19,278 nucleotides of DNA. It comes from JBDNJM01 sp041687755. GTDB taxonomy: Bacteria; Planctomycetota; UBA1135; GCA-002686595. The DNA is taken from NCBI GenBank assembly GCA_041687755.1, contig JBDNJM010000093.1, forward strand, positions 1 to 19,278. Direction: 5' to 3'. The translations under genes were made by a program, and so were the position numbers. The notes beneath the pieces were generated by a model, which saw nothing but the letters and a program-made list of their open reading frames with translations, was not told the origin of the DNA and searched no databases. Below are positions 1 through 6,607 of the stretch, in pieces; position 1 is the first letter of the stretch; each line of letters opens with the position of its first letter.

Positions 1-15
1 AGTGAGGCTCCCGAG

Positions 16-40
16 CCGGTGAAAACGTGCCTGGCACCGG
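16..40. repeat. Small palindromic element downstream of the redoxin gene
   Basis: CCGGTG at 16-21 is complementary to CACCGG at 35-40, and between them lies the tighter palindrome GTGCC-T-GGCAC at 27-37. It sits about 50 bases past the stop of the minus-strand redoxin gene, so it could act as a 3' hairpin or be a REP-like intergenic repeat. The rest of 1-87 shows no gene. Confidence 0.4.
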
Positions 41-87
41 ATCCTTCCCCCCAGCTCCCCGCGAGTCGTTCCCTAGAGCCCCGACGA

Positions 88-1029
88 TCAGTACTTGACC
101 GCGCAGCCGTAGGGCTGGGTCTCGCGGGGCTCGACTTGCTCGCCTGCGAGCAGGGCGTCGAGGACTTCGGCGACGTCGTTGTTCGCGCCTTCGACCGTAC
201 TCGGCGAGGACGAGCTGTTGTCGTCGATCGCGCCGCCGTAGACCAGTAGCCCCGCGGCGTCGACCACGAACATCTGGGGCGTGTTGCGTGCGCCGTACAG
301 GCGACCGACCGCGCCGTCTGCATCAGCCATGACCGCCGTCGAGGCCATGCCGTGTTGCTCGACGAGCGCGGTGAGGTCGTCCTGGGCCGTGAAGCCCTGC
401 TTGCCCTCCGCGGAGGAGCAGATCGAGAGCCACACGGCGCCGGCCTCGGTGTAGCGAGCCTGCAGGCCCTGCATGTTGTCGGTGCCGTAGTGCTTGCGGA
501 CGAACGGGCAGCCGTGGTTGAACCACTCGAGCACGACGGGCGTGCCGCGGAAGTCGGACAGGCTGTGGGCAGTTCCAGCCTGGTCGCGGAGGGTGAACTC
601 GGGCGCGATCTCACCGACGATAGCGGGGCCCTCGGTCCGAATAGCCAGCGCGTTCGCGGCGCCGGGGGTGACGTCTTCGAGCGTCGCCTCGGCCTGTTCC
701 GTGGTGGCGTCGACGGCGGTGTCCGCGTCGTCACTGAGCTCTTGCTCCAGCTCATCCGAGAACTGCTCAAGTTCCAGCGCGGCAGCTTCCAGAGCCTGGA
801 CGGCGCTTTCGGCGGTCTGGGCCGTGGCCTCAGCAGCGCTCTCCATGCCGGCGGGAACCGTTGAGCCCGTGTCGACCATCGGGCGGGGCGTCTCGCCGAT
901 CGCCATCGAGATTTCGCGGGCGGCGCGCTCCAAATCCTGGGTCGTGGCGAGCGACGAGTTGCTGGAGGAGCAGGCGGTCAGCAGGGCGCCGGCGGCGAGG
1001 CCGACGGCAGTCGTTGAAAGGAGCTTCAT
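88..1029 (-). CDS. Redoxin-domain (peroxiredoxin-like) lipoprotein
   Basis: A 313-residue predicted lipoprotein of the peroxiredoxin-like branch of the thioredoxin fold. The start at 1029 is chosen because it gives a signal peptide ending in a lipobox (LTAC, Cys20); longer versions bury this signal inside the protein. Residues about 45-115 are Ala/Glu-rich and helical, probably a stalk or coiled coil between the lipid anchor and the enzyme domain. The redoxin domain starts near GEIAPEFTL and carries NHGCPFVRKHY with Cys174 as the likely active-site cysteine. The extreme C-terminus is YGCAVKY (Cys309), a tail that recurs in this family and may supply a second cysteine. It is the last gene of a minus-strand run behind two DsbD-like genes, 38 bases after the nearer one, suggesting envelope thiol redox. 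The actual substrate is unknown. Confidence 0.85.
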   Translation of the reverse strand: MKLLSTTAVGLAAGALLTACSSSNSSLATTQDLERAAREISMAIGETPRPMVDTGSTVPAGMESAAEATAQTAESAVQALEAAALELEQFSDELEQELSDDADTAVDATTEQAEATLEDVTPGAANALAIRTEGPAIVGEIAPEFTLRDQAGTAHSLSDFRGTPVVLEWFNHGCPFVRKHYGTDNMQGLQARYTEAGAVWLSICSSAEGKQGFTAQDDLTALVEQHGMASTAVMADADGAVGRLYGARNTPQMFVVDAAGLLVYGGAIDDNSSSSPSTVEGANNDVAEVLDALLAGEQVEPRETQPYGCAVKY

Positions 1030-1067
1030 CGATTCAGAGAGGGGGTGTGCGTAGCGATCCAGAAACA

Positions 1068-1937
1068 TCATCGATCGGCAGGCAGGGGTGCGGCGATCGT
1101 GTAGGCGAGGCGAGGGCGGACGGGCTCCTCGACGGAGGATTCGAGGGTCAGGACGCCCTTGAGGACCTTTGGAAGGCTCGCTCCACGATACAGCGGGAGG
1201 GACATCGTGAACGGCTGGTCGGGGTTCTCCGGGCGGACCCAGGCCTGGGGGGCGCTCGGACGCACCAGATTTTTGGTCGCGCAATAAAAATAGGCCGTTC
1301 CAGGCCCTGGATCGCCTGATCCTGCGGGGAAGCGCAGTTCGAGGCGCAGCTCGTTCGGGTCTCCAGGGATTTTGGATACCTGCAGTCCTGCTAGGGGCGC
1401 GGGCAGGGCATCGATGGCGTGCTGCACCCGATCGGCGGCGGGCGAGAGCGCGGGGGCCTTGTGCGTCACGGGGAGGTCGAGGCTCAGCGCCTGGTTCTCG
1501 GCCAAGCAGACCTCGTTGCAGACGAGCCAGGTCGCGCGCAGGTCGAGCCGGAAGCGGTCGCCCGCGACCAGGTTGTCGGGCACGAGCACCTGAGCGCCGA
1601 GCGTCACGGAGTCCGGGTAGCCGTAGCTGACCGCCTCGCCTTCGACGAGGGTGTGGGGGGCGGGGAAGCGCAGCGGCAGCTCCACGGGGCGCTCGCCCCC
1701 GAGCTGCTTCAGCGCGGGCGGACCGCCAGCCTCGCCGGGGTTGCGCCAGTACACATGCCAGCCCGCGTCGACCTCGAGCGCCAGCGCGAGGTTCAGCGTC
1801 TGCCCGGCGACGACCTCGCTGCAGGGCGACAGCAGCTGCGCCCGCACGCGCGGAACTGGCCGCTCTTGCGACCGTGGAGTCGACGACGAGGGGGCCGCGA
1901 GAGCGGGCAGCAGAGCAATCAGGAGCGCTTTCAGCAT
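1068..1937 (-). CDS. Exported DsbD N-terminal-domain-like protein, copy A
   Basis: A 289-residue exported protein resembling the periplasmic N-terminal domain of DsbD/ScsB, which passes electrons from the membrane to periplasmic thiol proteins. The start at 1937 gives a hydrophobic signal peptide (MLKALLIALLPALAAP). Family marks are GWHVYWRNPGEAG, a YGYPDS segment, and WLVCNEVCLAE with the cysteine pair Cys140/Cys144. Two further cysteines occur (in SPCSE and YFYCAT). There is no DsbD transmembrane or C-terminal thioredoxin domain, so this is a stand-alone domain that would need a separate membrane partner. It lies directly upstream of the redoxin lipoprotein and downstream of a paralogue (copy B) that has lost one of these cysteines. 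A -10-like CATTCT lies 6 nt before the ATG. Confidence 0.85.
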   Translation of the reverse strand: MLKALLIALLPALAAPSSSTPRSQERPVPRVRAQLLSPCSEVVAGQTLNLALALEVDAGWHVYWRNPGEAGGPPALKQLGGERPVELPLRFPAPHTLVEGEAVSYGYPDSVTLGAQVLVPDNLVAGDRFRLDLRATWLVCNEVCLAENQALSLDLPVTHKAPALSPAADRVQHAIDALPAPLAGLQVSKIPGDPNELRLELRFPAGSGDPGPGTAYFYCATKNLVRPSAPQAWVRPENPDQPFTMSLPLYRGASLPKVLKGVLTLESSVEEPVRPRLAYTIAAPLPADR

Positions 1938-1943
1938 CCCTCC

Positions 1944-1949
1944 AGAATG
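1944..1949 (-). promoter_or_regulatory. -10-like hexamer at start of DsbD-like copy A
   Basis: CATTCT on the minus strand lies exactly 6 nt before the ATG at 1937. The intervening GGAGGG resembles a ribosome-binding site but touches the ATG and is too close to work as one. Together this suits a leaderless start. Confidence 0.3.
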
Positions 1950-1969
1950 AACGCCGCGGGGTGAGCTCA

Positions 1970-2129
1970 GACCGGAATCGGCCAAATCGCGGCGGGGCGC
2001 GGCGCGGGCGTCAACGGGTGCGCTTGTCGCTCGCGTGCGAAATGGACCGGGCGAAGGACGTCGGATCCGTGCTGGAGCGGCTCCAGGGCCGTTTCGCTCG
2101 GATGGCCTGGCGGATTACGGTCAGACCCC
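1970..2129. repeat. Split palindromic intergenic repeat (two half-sites)
   Basis: This gap between the two DsbD-like genes holds no convincing gene. Bases 1970-1994 match 3058-3082 at 21 of 25 positions. Bases 2109-2129 match 3087-3107 at 17 of 21 positions. They are therefore the left and right arms of the compact palindrome at 3051-3107, here pulled about 115 bases apart. A small hairpin CTGGAG-CGG-CTCCAG lies between them at 2072-2086. The right arm starts just past the stop of DsbD-like copy B. This may be a REP-type pair or an old repeat split by an insertion; no transposase is present. Confidence 0.55.
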
Positions 2130-2130
2130 A

Positions 2131-2979
2131 TCAAGAGCTCTTGGCGAGCGGGATTCGAACCGTCGAGGTGAGAGACTCACCGCCGTCCAGGGGCTTTAGC
2201 AGCAGGATCCCGGTCAGTACCTCGGGAAGCTGGGAGCCTCGGTAGACAGGCAGGAAAAGCTGGCCGGGAGTGCCCTCCTGAGCGGGAGGCGTCCACTTCT
2301 GCACGCCGCTCGGGCGTACGAGATCGGGCTCCTGAGCAAAGAACTGAGGGGGGTGGAACAGCTCGACGTCGATGTCTCGCGGAAGGGTCACGTTCACAGC
2401 GAGCCGATCGCCATCGAGTCCCGCGCCCGCAAGCTTCCAATCGGTGCGGCGCTGCGGGATGGCTTCCGCGGCGGCCCGGACGGCGGCGGCATACTTTGAT
2501 TCCTGAGCGTCGCTAGCGACGACGGGAAAGCTGAACTCAAGTTGTTTGTCCTCGGCGAGGCGGACTTTGTTGCAAACCAACCAGTTCGCTCTCAGCGTGC
2601 CATGAAAGCGGTCGCCGACCTTGAGGTCGCTGGGGACCAGAAGCTTGAACGGAAGGGCCAGCGAATCGGTGTAGCCGTACGCCACCGCTGCGGTCTCGCG
2701 CAGCCGTTCCGGAGCCGGGAATTCGAGCCTCGGCGGGGCGCGAACGTCGTCGCCGACAAACCTGACCCTCGGGGCTTGCCCGGATTCGCCCGGGTTCGAC
2801 CAGTACAGATGCCAGTCGGGGTCGAGATTAAAGTGCAGCATCACCTGCAGCTCTTGTCCGGCAATGACTTCCCCTTGACTGCTCTGCAGTTCCACACGCA
2901 CTCGGGGAGGATTCGGCACCTGCGCTTGGGGAGGCAAGGTCGGGGCGCAGAGCAAGGCGAGGATCGTGTACGACAACAT
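2131..2979 (-). CDS. Exported DsbD N-terminal-domain-like protein, copy B (one Cys lost)
   Basis: A 282-residue exported paralogue of the adjacent copy A, aligned along its length: DWHLYWSNPGESG, YGYTDS, WLVCNKVRLAE and a shared C-terminal PVYRGSQLPEVL segment. It begins with a signal peptide (MLSYTILALLCAPTLPPQ). The second cysteine of the CX3C pair in copy A is Arg140 here (codon CGC at 2562-2560, one transition from TGC), leaving Cys136 as the only cysteine in the mature protein. Classical two-cysteine disulfide exchange is therefore not possible within the molecule. It may be a scaffold, chaperone-like or single-thiol variant, or a diverged duplicate. It is followed by the split palindromic repeat and then copy A. 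Confidence 0.82.
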   Translation of the reverse strand: MLSYTILALLCAPTLPPQAQVPNPPRVRVELQSSQGEVIAGQELQVMLHFNLDPDWHLYWSNPGESGQAPRVRFVGDDVRAPPRLEFPAPERLRETAAVAYGYTDSLALPFKLLVPSDLKVGDRFHGTLRANWLVCNKVRLAEDKQLEFSFPVVASDAQESKYAAAVRAAAEAIPQRRTDWKLAGAGLDGDRLAVNVTLPRDIDVELFHPPQFFAQEPDLVRPSGVQKWTPPAQEGTPGQLFLPVYRGSQLPEVLTGILLLKPLDGGESLTSTVRIPLAKSS

Positions 2980-3009
2980 GCCTAAAATCTGGGATACACG
3001 ACCGAGGAG

Positions 3010-3022
3010 TTCCAGTCTGGAA
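3010..3022. promoter_or_regulatory. 13-base palindrome upstream of DsbD-like copy B
   Basis: TTCCAG-T-CTGGAA lies about 30 bases upstream of the ATG at 2979. Its position fits an operator around the -35 region, but the loop of one base makes an RNA hairpin unlikely and no regulator is known. Confidence 0.25.
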
Positions 3023-3050
3023 TCGCGTTCTCACCCGACCTCACCTCGAT

Positions 3051-3107
3051 GGGATTTGACCGGAATTTGCCAGTTCGCGGCGAACTGGCAGATTCGGGTC
3101 AGACTCC
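3051..3107. repeat. Compact palindromic repeat overlapping the recJ stop codon
   Basis: An imperfect inverted repeat centred at 3079. The inner arms 3063-3077 and 3081-3095 pair over 15 positions with one G-T wobble around a CGG loop. The outer arms (3051-3061 against 3097-3107) continue with a few mismatches and carry a GGTCAGAC-type motif. The TGA stop of recJ (3101-3099) lies inside the right outer arm, so the repeat supplies the end of the gene and its hairpin could serve as a recJ terminator, although no T-tract follows. Arms of the same repeat recur at 1970-2129. It resembles REP-like intergenic palindromes. Confidence 0.7.
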
Positions 3108-4898
3108 GTCCAGGGGCGGGCGGGCGCCGCTCGCGAAGTCGAGGGCCTGGAGTTCGAGCTTCGTCTCGCCGCGGAAGGTGTTCCAGCGGGGGGTGTAGAC
3201 CAGGTGCAGGGGCTCGCCCATGCGCAGCTCGGAGACGCGGTGGGCCATGCCGAAGGCCATGGCCTTCAGGACGTGGGTGCCGCTGCGGATCTGCAGGATC
3301 AGGTGGGTGCCGTCGGCGCCGACGATCCGGGGCTCGCTCGCCAGGCGGGCGTCGGAGGAGATGAAGATCGGCTTTTCGTTGCCGGGGCCGTAGGGCTCCA
3401 GGGTGCCGAGGCGGCGCATCAGGCCGGCGTTCATCTCGCCGAAGGGCAGGTCGAGATCGATCTCCAGGGGCGGGGCGCCGGCGCCGGCGCTGGCGTCGAT
3501 CAACTCGTGGGCGCGGGCGCAGGCGGCGGCGCGCGCGGCTTCGACGGCGTCGGCGCGCATCTCGAGCCCGGCGGCCTGCTCGTGGCCGCCATGTTGGAGC
3601 ATGTGCTCGGCCGCGCCGTTGAGCACCTCCAGGACCGAGAAGCCCGGCACGCTGCGGGCGCTGCCGCGGCCTTGCTCACCGTCGAGTCCGACGACGATTG
3701 CCGGGCGCCCGAACTCCTCGACCAGGCGCGCGGCGACGATGCCGACGACGCCCTGGTGCCAGCCCTGGCCGGCGATGAACAGGACCGGGGCCTGGTCATG
3801 ATCGCCGAGGGCGGCCGCGGCCTCGCGCGCCTCGGCGTGGACCTCGCGCTCGATGCGGCGGCGCTCGGTGTTGAGGTCGTCGAGCTGATCCGCGTAGCTG
3901 TCGGCGGTGCGCTCGTCCTTGGCGAGCAGCAGCTCGACCGCGCGTTCGGCGCTGCCCAGGCGCCCCGACGCGTTGATGCGCGGCCCGATCTGGAAGCCGA
4001 TGTCTTCGGCGTTGAGCGCGCGACCGCTGAGGCCTGTCTTGTTCAAGAGGGCGCGCAGGCCCGGGTTGGTCGTGCTGCGCATGGCCACCAGGCCCCAGTG
4101 GGCGAGCACCCGGTTCTCGTCCAGCATCGGGACGACGTCACAGATCGTCGCGATCGCGACGTAGGCCAGCGCTTCGTCGAGGAACTTCTTGTGCAGCGGA
4201 TCGACGCGGTCGCCCTCGCTGAGCTGCTTGAGCAGGCCCCAGGCGAGCTTGAAGGCGACGGCACCGCCGCACAGCTCGCGCCAGGGGTAGGTCGAGTCGT
4301 GCAGCTTCGGGTTTACGATCGCGACCGCGGGCGGCAGCGGCCCGAACTCGGGGTGCGGCGGGGGCGGCTCGTGGTGGTCGGTGACGATCGTGTCGACGCC
4401 GGCCGCCTTCAGGTCGGCAATTGTCTGGAACGCGCTGGTGCCGTTGTCCACGCTGACGCAGACCGTGGCGCCGACGTCCTTGGCACGGTCGACGCTGTGG
4501 GGACCGAACGAGTATCCGTCGGTCAGTCGGTTGGGGATGTGCCAGTGGACCTTGGCGCCGATCATCTCGAGCGCGCGCATCAGCAGCGACGTGCCGGTCA
4601 CGCCGTCCACGTCGTAGTCGCCGTGGATCAGAATCGTCTCGCCGCCGTGGACCGCCTTGAGCAGTCGCTCGCAGGCCGCGTCCATGCCCGGCATCAGCAT
4701 CGGGTCGTGCAGCTGGGCCGGGCTGCGCGCCAGGTGCCGCTCCATGTCGAGGTCCGGCCGGGTCGGGTCGCCGTGGCCGCGGTTCACGAACAGGCTGGCG
4801 AGCTCCGCGTCGAGGGTGTGCTCGCGCCGGAGGTCGGCGACGCGCGCGGGGTCGGGGCGACGCAGGCGCCAGGCGGGGCGTTGAGCTAGGGAGGTCAT
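3099..4898 (-). CDS. recJ: Single-stranded-DNA-specific exonuclease RecJ
   Basis: A 599-residue RecJ, the 5'-to-3' single-strand DNA exonuclease used in recombination and mismatch or base-excision repair. DHH-superfamily metal motifs are visible: GDYDVDG (Asp94, Asp96, Asp98), VSVDNG, and TDHHEP (Asp174-His175-His176). NASGRLGSAERAVELL follows, then the DHHA1-type GGHEQAAGLEM and a C-terminal OB-like region. Length is normal for the family. The start at 4898 (MTSLAQRPAW) is preferred over 4988 because the extra residues are low-complexity and unlike the family; no Shine-Dalgarno is evident. It is divergent from selA across a 235-base gap. Its stop codon lies inside a palindromic repeat, so the last few residues may have been altered by the repeat's arrival. 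Confidence 0.95.
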   Translation of the reverse strand: MTSLAQRPAWRLRRPDPARVADLRREHTLDAELASLFVNRGHGDPTRPDLDMERHLARSPAQLHDPMLMPGMDAACERLLKAVHGGETILIHGDYDVDGVTGTSLLMRALEMIGAKVHWHIPNRLTDGYSFGPHSVDRAKDVGATVCVSVDNGTSAFQTIADLKAAGVDTIVTDHHEPPPPHPEFGPLPPAVAIVNPKLHDSTYPWRELCGGAVAFKLAWGLLKQLSEGDRVDPLHKKFLDEALAYVAIATICDVVPMLDENRVLAHWGLVAMRSTTNPGLRALLNKTGLSGRALNAEDIGFQIGPRINASGRLGSAERAVELLLAKDERTADSYADQLDDLNTERRRIEREVHAEAREAAAALGDHDQAPVLFIAGQGWHQGVVGIVAARLVEEFGRPAIVVGLDGEQGRGSARSVPGFSVLEVLNGAAEHMLQHGGHEQAAGLEMRADAVEAARAAACARAHELIDASAGAGAPPLEIDLDLPFGEMNAGLMRRLGTLEPYGPGNEKPIFISSDARLASEPRIVGADGTHLILQIRSGTHVLKAMAFGMAHRVSELRMGEPLHLVYTPRWNTFRGETKLELQALDFASGARPPLDGV

Positions 4899-5065
4899 GA
4901 TCTTGGGGTCGCGGCGCGGGGCGTCGGCGGTACCGGAGTCTCCCAGGCGCCGGATCGGGGGTCCAGGTTCGTCTGCGGGTGGCCCCATGTCCGTCCGCGG
5001 GAGAGCTCCCTTCTATCCGCGGAAGAGCGCCGATCCGTCCGAACGGCCGAATCGCCGAGAGCGCA

Positions 5066-5088
5066 TGGCGTTCGAAGCTGGAACGCCA
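5066..5088. other. Hairpin in the recJ-selA divergent gap
   Basis: TGGCGTTC at 5066-5073 and GAACGCCA at 5081-5088 form a perfect 8-bp stem with a 7-base loop (GAAGCTG), ending 45 bases before the selA ATG. It may be a 5'-leader structure, an operator or a small terminator. The rest of the 235-base gap (4899-5133) holds two TCCGCGGA palindromes near 5000-5025 and no gene. I looked for a Sec tRNA here and did not find one. Confidence 0.35.
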
Positions 5089-5133
5089 ACGATTCCAGGG
5101 CGTCTCCAGGCAGCTTGAGGGTTCAATAAGCGC

Positions 5134-6546
5134 ATGTCCGAGCCCGCCGCGAAGAATCCCTATCGCCTGCTCCCCTCGATCGACGAGCTGCTCGGTCGCG
5201 AGGCCGTGCGCAGCGCCGCGGACGGCCTGCCGCGGCCGCTCGTGGCCGAGTTGGCCAACGCGCTGCTGGCGGCGACCCGCACGGCCATCGGTGCGGGTGA
5301 CCTGGACGCCGCCGCCGTCGCGGCTTGGGCGCAGGAGGGGGGCGCCGAGCGCGACCTCGCTGCGGCATTCGCCCTCGAGCGCGGCCGCGGCGTGCGGCGG
5401 GCGATCAACGTCAGCGGGGTTGTGCTGAACACCGGCCTGGGGCGTGCGCCGGTGCACCCGGAGGCTGCGGAGGCGATGGCGGCCGCGGCGCGCTCGTTCT
5501 GCGTGCTCGAGGTCGATCGCTTCACGGGCAAGCGCAACCAGCGCGACGAGCGGCTGAGCGTGCTGTTGTCGCGCCTGACCGGCGCTGAGGCCGGCATCGC
5601 CGTCAACAACTGCGCGGCCGCGGTGCTGCTGACGCTGCAGACCTGGGCGGGCGGGCGCAGCGCCCTGGTCTCGCGCGGCGAGCTCGTCGAGATCGGGGGC
5701 TCCTTTCGCATGCCCTCGGTGATGGAGCGCGCGGGCGTGCGGCTGGTCGAGGTCGGGACGACGAACCGGACTCGCATCGCGGACTACGAGGATGCGATCG
5801 ACGACACGACCGGGCTGCTTTTGAAGGTGCACACCAGCAACTACCGGGTCGTGGGGTTCACCGAAGAAGTGGGCCCGGCAGAACTGGACGAGCTGGGGCG
5901 CCGGCGCGGCGTGCGCACCGCCTACGACCTGGGCTCCGGGCTGGTCGATCCGGACGGCGCCAGCTCGCTGCGGTTCCTCGGGGACGAGCCGCCGCTGGCG
6001 GAGGCCGTGGCGAGCGGCATGGACGTCGCGATGTTCTCAGGTGACAAGCTGCTCGGCGGACCCCAGGCCGGCATGATCGTGGGCCGCCGGGAGGCGATCG
6101 CGGAGCTGCGCAAGAACCCGCTCTACCGGGCGCTGCGCTGCGACAAGGTGACGCTGGCGGGACTCGAGACGACGATCCAGCTCCTGCTGTCCGGTCGCGG
6201 CGATGAACTGCCGGCGCGCTCGATGCTGCTGGAGCCCGGGGAGGCCCTGCGGCCCGTCGCAGTGGCGCTGGCCGCCGAGCTGGGTGGACTGCAGGGGGTC
6301 TCGGCAGAGGTGGTGCCCGAGCGCTCCCAGCCCGGCAGCGGCAGTGCTCCCGAGGTCTACCTCGACACGTTCTGTGTCGCTGTGAAGCTGCAGGGCCGCT
6401 CCACGGAGCGACTGGCCGTCGATCTGCGCGCTGGCGACCCTCCGGTGTTCGCGCGAATCCACGAGGATCGGCTGCTGATGGACGTGCGCACCCTGCTGCC
6501 GGGGGACTTCGAGGCGCTGGTGGCGGCCTTCGGTCAGCTGGTCTGA
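5134..6546 (+). CDS. selA: L-seryl-tRNA(Sec) selenium transferase SelA
   Basis: A 470-residue pyridoxal-phosphate enzyme that converts seryl-tRNA(Sec) to selenocysteyl-tRNA(Sec) using selenophosphate. It is recognised by the N-terminal RLLPSIDELL segment, INVSGVVLNTGLGRAP, GAEAGIAVNNCAAAVLL and the PLP-lysine motif MFSGDKLLGGPQAG, in which Lys305 is the Schiff-base residue. The length matches the family (around 460 residues). The C-terminal portion contains the expected FARIHEDRLLMDVRTL segment. It is followed after 61 bases by selD, which makes its selenium donor; the two form a selenium gene pair. The ATG at 5134 starts at the family's usual N-terminus; no strong Shine-Dalgarno is visible. 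Confidence 0.96.
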   Translation: MSEPAAKNPYRLLPSIDELLGREAVRSAADGLPRPLVAELANALLAATRTAIGAGDLDAAAVAAWAQEGGAERDLAAAFALERGRGVRRAINVSGVVLNTGLGRAPVHPEAAEAMAAAARSFCVLEVDRFTGKRNQRDERLSVLLSRLTGAEAGIAVNNCAAAVLLTLQTWAGGRSALVSRGELVEIGGSFRMPSVMERAGVRLVEVGTTNRTRIADYEDAIDDTTGLLLKVHTSNYRVVGFTEEVGPAELDELGRRRGVRTAYDLGSGLVDPDGASSLRFLGDEPPLAEAVASGMDVAMFSGDKLLGGPQAGMIVGRREAIAELRKNPLYRALRCDKVTLAGLETTIQLLLSGRGDELPARSMLLEPGEALRPVAVALAAELGGLQGVSAEVVPERSQPGSGSAPEVYLDTFCVAVKLQGRSTERLAVDLRAGDPPVFARIHEDRLLMDVRTLLPGDFEALVAAFGQLV

Positions 6547-6565
6547 GCCCGACTTCAGACGGCTT

Positions 6566-6588
6566 CGGGGCTTGGGGCGGCAGCCCCG
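6566..6588 (+). terminator. Hairpin between selA and selD
   Basis: CGGGGCT (6566-6572) and AGCCCCG (6582-6588) form a perfect 7-bp stem with a 9-base loop, 20 bases after the selA stop and just before the -10-like element of selD. It could be a weak terminator or attenuator. No T-tract follows. Confidence 0.4.
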
Positions 6589-6593
6589 GTGCT

Positions 6594-6599
6594 TATGCT
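6594..6599 (+). promoter_or_regulatory. -10-like hexamer at selD start
   Basis: TATGCT lies 8 nt before the ATG at 6608, the distance expected if transcription begins at the start codon. No Shine-Dalgarno is present. Confidence 0.4.
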
Positions 6600-6607
6600 G
6601 CAGGCCC

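Noticed and set aside
88..1284. Longer redoxin protein starting at 1284
   Set aside because: It would overlap the DsbD-like gene by more than 200 bases and bury the lipoprotein signal that begins at 1029.
3204..4889. 561-codon plus-strand ORF antisense to recJ
   Set aside because: A shadow frame of high-GC recJ; Ala/Val/Gly/Asp-rich with no recognisable domain, while RecJ motifs are clear on the other strand.
4899..5133. A tRNA(Sec) gene beside selA
   Set aside because: No GGTTCRANTCC-type T-arm with matching acceptor stem was found on either strand of the gap.
4138..5832. 564-codon minus-strand ORF across recJ and selA
   Set aside because: Composition is Arg/Pro/Ala-rich shadow and it spans two well-supported genes in other frames.
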